DNA from: Panax quinquefolius
Lineage: Eukaryota > Streptophyta > Magnoliopsida > Apiales > Araliaceae
NCBI GenBank assembly: GCA_020205615.1
Contig: CM035168.1
Span: 128,970,795 to 129,034,794, forward strand
Reading direction: 5' to 3'
Length of the DNA: 64,000 nt
Part shown: positions 60,102-64,000 of the stretch, piece after piece
Position numbering within the stretch: position 1 is the first letter of the stretch
Layout of the letters: every line of letters starts with the position of its first letter
Made by a program: the position numbers and the translations under genes
The notes under the pieces: model-generated
Databases searched by the model: none
Told to the model about the DNA's origin: nothing
Seen by the model: only the letters and a program-made list of their open reading frames with translations

Positions 60102-61744
60102 GGCTGAATGTCATTTAAATCCTTTCAAGTTGTCACTCACTTTCAAAATCATCCCTAAAGTTCATTTTTCGTCAATTAGATCCTTAAAGTGACATTTTTT
60201 GTCATTTCCGTTCCTCCTACCCATTTTGCCCCAAACCCGATCCATTTTAATCAAATTTTGACCCAACCCGACCCAGTTTGTTCAACCCAAATTTTTAATA
60301 TTTAAAATAAAATAATTGTTTTTAATATTTTAAAATAAAATAATTATTTTTAAAATAGTTCTTTTAAATATTTTTAAATAAAATATTATTTTAAAAATAA
60401 TAATTATATTTAATATTTTAGAATAAAATATTTTTAAAAAAAATAAATAATAATTGAATTTAATATTTTAATATAAAAAAAAAATTAAAATAATTTTAAA
60501 ATAATAATTATTTTAATATTTTAAAATAAAATATTCTTTTTAAAATAATTAATATTTTTATATTTTAAAAAAATATTATTTTTAAAAAGTTTTTAAAATA
60601 ATTATTATTTTACTTAAAAAATATTAGAAACTTTAATTTTTTTCCAAAATGAGTAAAAAGTTTCATAAAATATAGATTCAAAAAGAATAAAGTTAAAATT
60701 ATTTAAATCTTAAATATTGTTATGAAAATTTACGCATCTTTAAAAAATTATTTTTCTTTTATGAAAATATATTTTATTTTTTTAATATATATTTTATAAA
60801 ACCTTACTCATTTTTTAAAAAAAAAAATGAAATTTTTCCAAAAATATTAAATTTTTAAATTTAATTTTTTTTTTTTAAAAGTTGAATCAATTTTTTTATC
60901 TTTTACTGTTTTTTGTAATTTAATTTCTATTTTTTAGTTTTTGTTTTAAAAATTCTAATATTAAGAATACATATAATAATGGTAAAGATATTAACTTCTT
61001 TTTTATGAAAATAAAGTTTTCCATAAAAATAAAATCTACTTTTTTGTAAAATAAAATTTTATTTTTTTGTTTAATTTTTTGAATCTATATTTTAGGAAAC
61101 TTTAGTCATTTTTGAAAAAAAAAAATCTAATATTTTTTCTTAAAATAATAAATATTTTATAACTTTTTAATAATAATATTTTATTTTAAATATAACAAAT
61201 AATTATTATTTTAAAATAATTTTTTATTTTAAATATTAAAATAATAATAATTTTCAAGTTATTTTATATTAATATATTAAATATAATTATTATTTTAAAA
61301 AACAATATTTTATTCAAAATATTAAAAATAATAATTATTGTTAAAATATTTTTTAAAATATTAAATATAATTATTATTTTAATTTTTTTTTAAAATAATA
61401 TTTTCTTTTAAAATATTAAAAATAACTATTTTAAAATAATAATTTTATTTTAAAATATTAAAATAATTATTATTTTAAATTATTTTAAAAATAATACTTT
61501 ATTTTTAAATATTAAATATAACTATTATTTTGAAAATATTAAAATTATTTATTTTATTTTAAAATATTAAAATTTTGGGTTGGGTCAAGTTTTGGTGAAA
61601 ATGGATCGGGTTGGAGTCAAATCGAGTTAAAGGAACAAAAATATCAAAAAATATCACTTTAATGACCTAACTGATAAAAAATAAACTTTAGGGATCACTT
61701 TGAAAGGGAGTGGCAACTTGAAGGGACATAAGTGTCATCTAACC
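60102..61744. mobile_element. Long-TIR AT-rich DNA transposon, copy 2 (1.64 kb)
   Basis: The left end begins GGCTGAATGTCATTTAAATC, and the right end in reverse complement begins GGTTAGATGACACTTATGTC. Both continue CTTTCAAGTTGTCACTC-like, ATCCCTAAAGTT and CCCGATCCATTTT for about 190 bp of inverted repeat. The interior is nearly all A and T, with inverted blocks of TAATAATTATTTTAAAAT type. It belongs to the same family as 3479-8467. No clear target duplication was found here. Confidence 0.78.
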
Positions 61745-62285
61745 TTTCTATATAAAAATTATGGCTAAATGAAGATTAATTATAGAAATTAGGGCCAAGT
61801 GTAAGAACAAGTATACTGCAATTACTTAATTTATGCATTTAAGAAAATAATAAAAAATAATTTTTGCAGCAATTATAGAACCTGATCGAGTGTGTTTGTT
61901 GTTCCAAGCCAAGCTAGGCAGTGGATGGGAGTTTTAAAGATGGATCGGGAGAAGGAAAAGTTTGGATGTACGTTGGAGGTGGCAAACAGAGGCGGCCGGG
62001 GAGGTAGGGAATACAGGTGGGGGAAATGGATCGATGGAGAGAGAGAGAGAGTTGAGCAAACGGAAGTTGCTGCAAAGAGAGAAAGAAAAGAAAATAAAAT
62101 AAAGAGAAAATCTGGTGCGCTGTTAAGTGAAATAGGGTTTTATTTATTTTTGATAGAATTCGATCGCATAATATTATTTTTTTAGTGGTAGTGGTAGTGA
62201 TAGTAGTGGTGGTGGGGTGGGGGGGAAAAGGGTGGAGTGGGGTAAGGAATATATACATAATCACATAATATTATTATTTATTATT
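61745..62285. other. Purine-rich intergenic DNA with short simple repeats
   Basis: A 97-codon frame (61892-62185) and its antisense frame translate a GA-rich and GGTAGTGGT-rich stretch with no family likeness. GA repeats lie at about 62036-62051 and GGT/GT-rich tracts at about 62185-62240. I do not call a gene. Confidence 0.4.
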
Positions 62286-62349
62286 TTGGGTTGGGTTGGG
62301 TTGGGTTGGGTTGGGTTGGGGTGGGGTGGGGTGGGGTGGGGTGGGGTGT
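62286..62349 (+). repeat. G-rich pentamer array (GGGTT then GGGGT)
   Basis: About six units of GGTTG pass without break into about six units of GGGTG/GGGGT. Runs of three to four G at five-base spacing give strong potential for G-quadruplex formation on the plus strand. It is not the usual plant telomere heptamer. Confidence 0.85.
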
Positions 62350-62544
62350 TCTTTATAAAATTCCTTTAGGTCATTAATCATATATTTTCTAGCAATTACA
62401 CTATGTTTTTGAGTTTTAAAATGGACAGAAAAGAAAAGAAATAGACGAAAAATTTAAGTTTTCTTTCTGATTTCTATGTTTCCGAATTTTTTAATAAACT
62501 GAAAAGAAAAGAAATGGATAGAAAACTTGACCACTTTTCTCCAT

Positions 62545-62633
62545 GCTTATATTATGATGAATATCTTTGGCTTACGTGCAAAGATTGACTGTTAATTATT
62601 GGTTTACAGTTGAATATCTTTGACGAAATTAAT
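62545..62633 (+). repeat. Fragment of a family-A LTR
   Basis: ATGCTTATATTATGATGAAT, TTTGGCTTACGTGCAAAGAT and TGACTGTTAATTATTGGTTT match the repeat block at about 53360-53440 in the family-A LTR. Only about 90 bp is present, with no LTR ends. Confidence 0.6.
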
Positions 62634-62802
62634 TCTGTCAAGAATAAGTTAGTTTTGACGAAATATCCGTCGAAAATAAGATTATTCTATCGAGGATAGC
62701 TCTCGCACTGACGAAAAGTTTTGGCGCCTATAATACCACGCATTTTCAACAAAATCGATTTTTGAGAGAATTATATCCGTTAGAATTAGTTCTTGTAGTG
62801 AC
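62634..62802. mobile_element. CACTA-like terminal fragment
   Basis: The right end TTCTTGTAGTG is the reverse complement of CACTACAAGAA, the usual CACTA terminus, preceded by inverted GACGAAAT and CCGTCGAAAAT words typical of CACTA subterminal regions. No matching left end was found in the window, so it is probably a remnant or a small derivative. Confidence 0.55.
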
Positions 62803-63341
62803 ATATGCTTTCAAAATCCACTACCAAGATTGTTTTCCTCACTTTTTTTTTTCTTTTTTGTTTGCATATACTTTGTGTGTGTGTGTGTGTGTATACCGGC
62901 CAAGTAGATAGATAATGACATTAATTGTGATATATTTATTAAACAAATAATAAAGACTGGTTTTAAAGAAGTGGCCACACAAAAGATGATATAAGGAACA
63001 AAATAAATCAATGTCATCCAATTTAGTAGACTAGTGCCGCCCATTTTATTGGTATCTTTACCTTTTGTAGATGGTGATTGTAGTCATGGGATGCATCGGG
63101 GTGGGGTGGATAATTTAATTATTGATAAAACAAACGTACGGGACTCAAATAATCAAACGGTCGGTCGGTCGGTCGGTCGGTCCTACCTACCTATTTTTCA
63201 TAATGCATGTTTAATTATAATCAAATTAAATTAAATTATAAAACCTAAATTAGTTGTACCTACCTAGCTAGCTAGCTTCATATATTTTAGGTTTAACATA
63301 ATACTACCCGTCATATATTTAATTTATTTACTTTGGAGGAA

Positions 63342-63405
<64 letters not shown>

Positions 63406-63661
63406 GAAACCACCCGGCACGGCAGGGCAGGCAGTCATCAAAATCCACAAGCATATGTTCCTAGCTAGCTAGTTTTGATCTAATTGGTTCATTCATAGCA
63501 GTCACAATTAATCCAAGACCCACAACAGTACGTACCATTTTTGCTCATTCTCAAACTTAATTCTTCCATTATTTTCTAAAGCTATTGGTATTTATGGGTT
63601 TAATCATTGGGCCGGGGCAAAATAGGAAAGGTAAATACTAAGTCTTCTCTTGTCTCCCTCG

Positions 63662-63731
<70 letters not shown>

Positions 63732-64000
63732 GCACACATACATACATATTATTTTACTTATAAAAATGTCAACTTAATGTCTTTTTCTCCTAATGTGAAG
63801 TCACGTTTCTGTAAATTATAATTTACGCACATAGAATTATTATTTTTAAAATTTAGCTTGTCCAATATACAAAAAATTTAAATAGTTGAGTAGCAAAGAA
63901 AGTTGTTTGCCGTTTTACCGTGGTGGTGAAGTAACAATGAGAGAAATTTCAGAAAAAAGTAATTTACAAACCTGAAATCATACTTAATTATGTATATACA
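62803..64000. repeat. Intergenic DNA with several microsatellites
   Basis: No gene is supported. Simple repeats: GT at about 62874-62892, CGGT units at about 63158-63181, CTAGCTAG-like words near 63263-63276 and 63461-63472, and long TA tracts at about 63345-63402 and 63663-63730. The remaining sequence is ordinary AT-rich plant intergenic DNA. Confidence 0.6.

Noticed and set aside
61892..62264. Overlapping open frames on both strands (97 and 116 codons)
   Set aside because: Both translate GA-rich and GGT-rich simple sequence, show no known domain, and have no plausible gene context.
62286..62349. Interstitial telomere repeat
   Set aside because: The unit is GGGTT/GGGGT, not the plant TTTAGGG heptamer, and lies within ordinary intergenic DNA.

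Overview
The window looks like a gene-poor, AT-rich stretch of a flowering-plant nuclear genome, probably a eudicot. It has one recognisable intact host gene at the far left: a gibberellin 20-oxidase on the minus strand (346-1732) with three exons and canonical splice sites. Almost everything from about 2.7 kb to 62.8 kb is transposable-element sequence, much of it nested. No rRNA, tRNA or CRISPR was seen. The species cannot be told from the sequence alone.

Left part (2.7-12.3 kb): two small inverted-repeat MITEs lie upstream of the GA20-oxidase promoter. Next is a long-TIR, very AT-rich non-autonomous DNA element (3479-8467, 10-bp target duplication with two mismatches). Near its right end it is broken by a giant solo LTR (4811-8430, family A), which itself carries a Stowaway MITE (5480-5819). 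A PIF/Harbinger transposon (8784-12012, TAA duplication) follows. Its DDE transposase has a single in-frame stop, and a convergent Myb/SANT-like second ORF lies beside it.

Middle part (12.3-25.5 kb): a three-layer nest. A short LTR-like repeat (family D) is split by a reverse solo LTR of family A (perfect AAATA duplication). That LTR is in turn split by a full-length but heavily decayed Ty3/Gypsy element (family B, 14177-24274).

Central part (25.8-43 kb): a large Mutator-like element with about 1.25-kb terminal inverted repeats lying between TA microsatellites. It carries a decayed FAR1-type MULE transposase (minus) and a decayed plant-mobile-domain gene followed by a Ulp1/C48-type protease-like region (plus). 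A second Gypsy family-B copy (35130-42306) sits inside its right TIR. The end of that copy's 3' LTR is present three times in tandem.

Right part (43-64 kb): a solo LTR of a third family (C, 44075-59093) is inserted in a short minus-strand reading frame that is open across the insertion site. The LTR is itself broken by two reverse family-A LTRs (45566-50492) and by a family-A element (50925-58180, perfect AGTTC duplication). That element has two LTRs of about 3.4-3.55 kb around only 343 bp of internal sequence. A second copy of the long-TIR AT-rich element (60102-61744), a CACTA-like end, a G-rich pentamer array and several microsatellites finish the window.

Shared logic: the family A and B LTRs have the same layout. 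A TATA box is followed about 100-150 bases later by a strong splice-donor match (GTAAGG). Then come tandem repeats (hairpin arrays in family A) and a pyrimidine-rich splice-acceptor match near the LTR end. This suggests a spliced leader inside the LTR. Most coding regions here are broken; only the GA20-oxidase looks functional.
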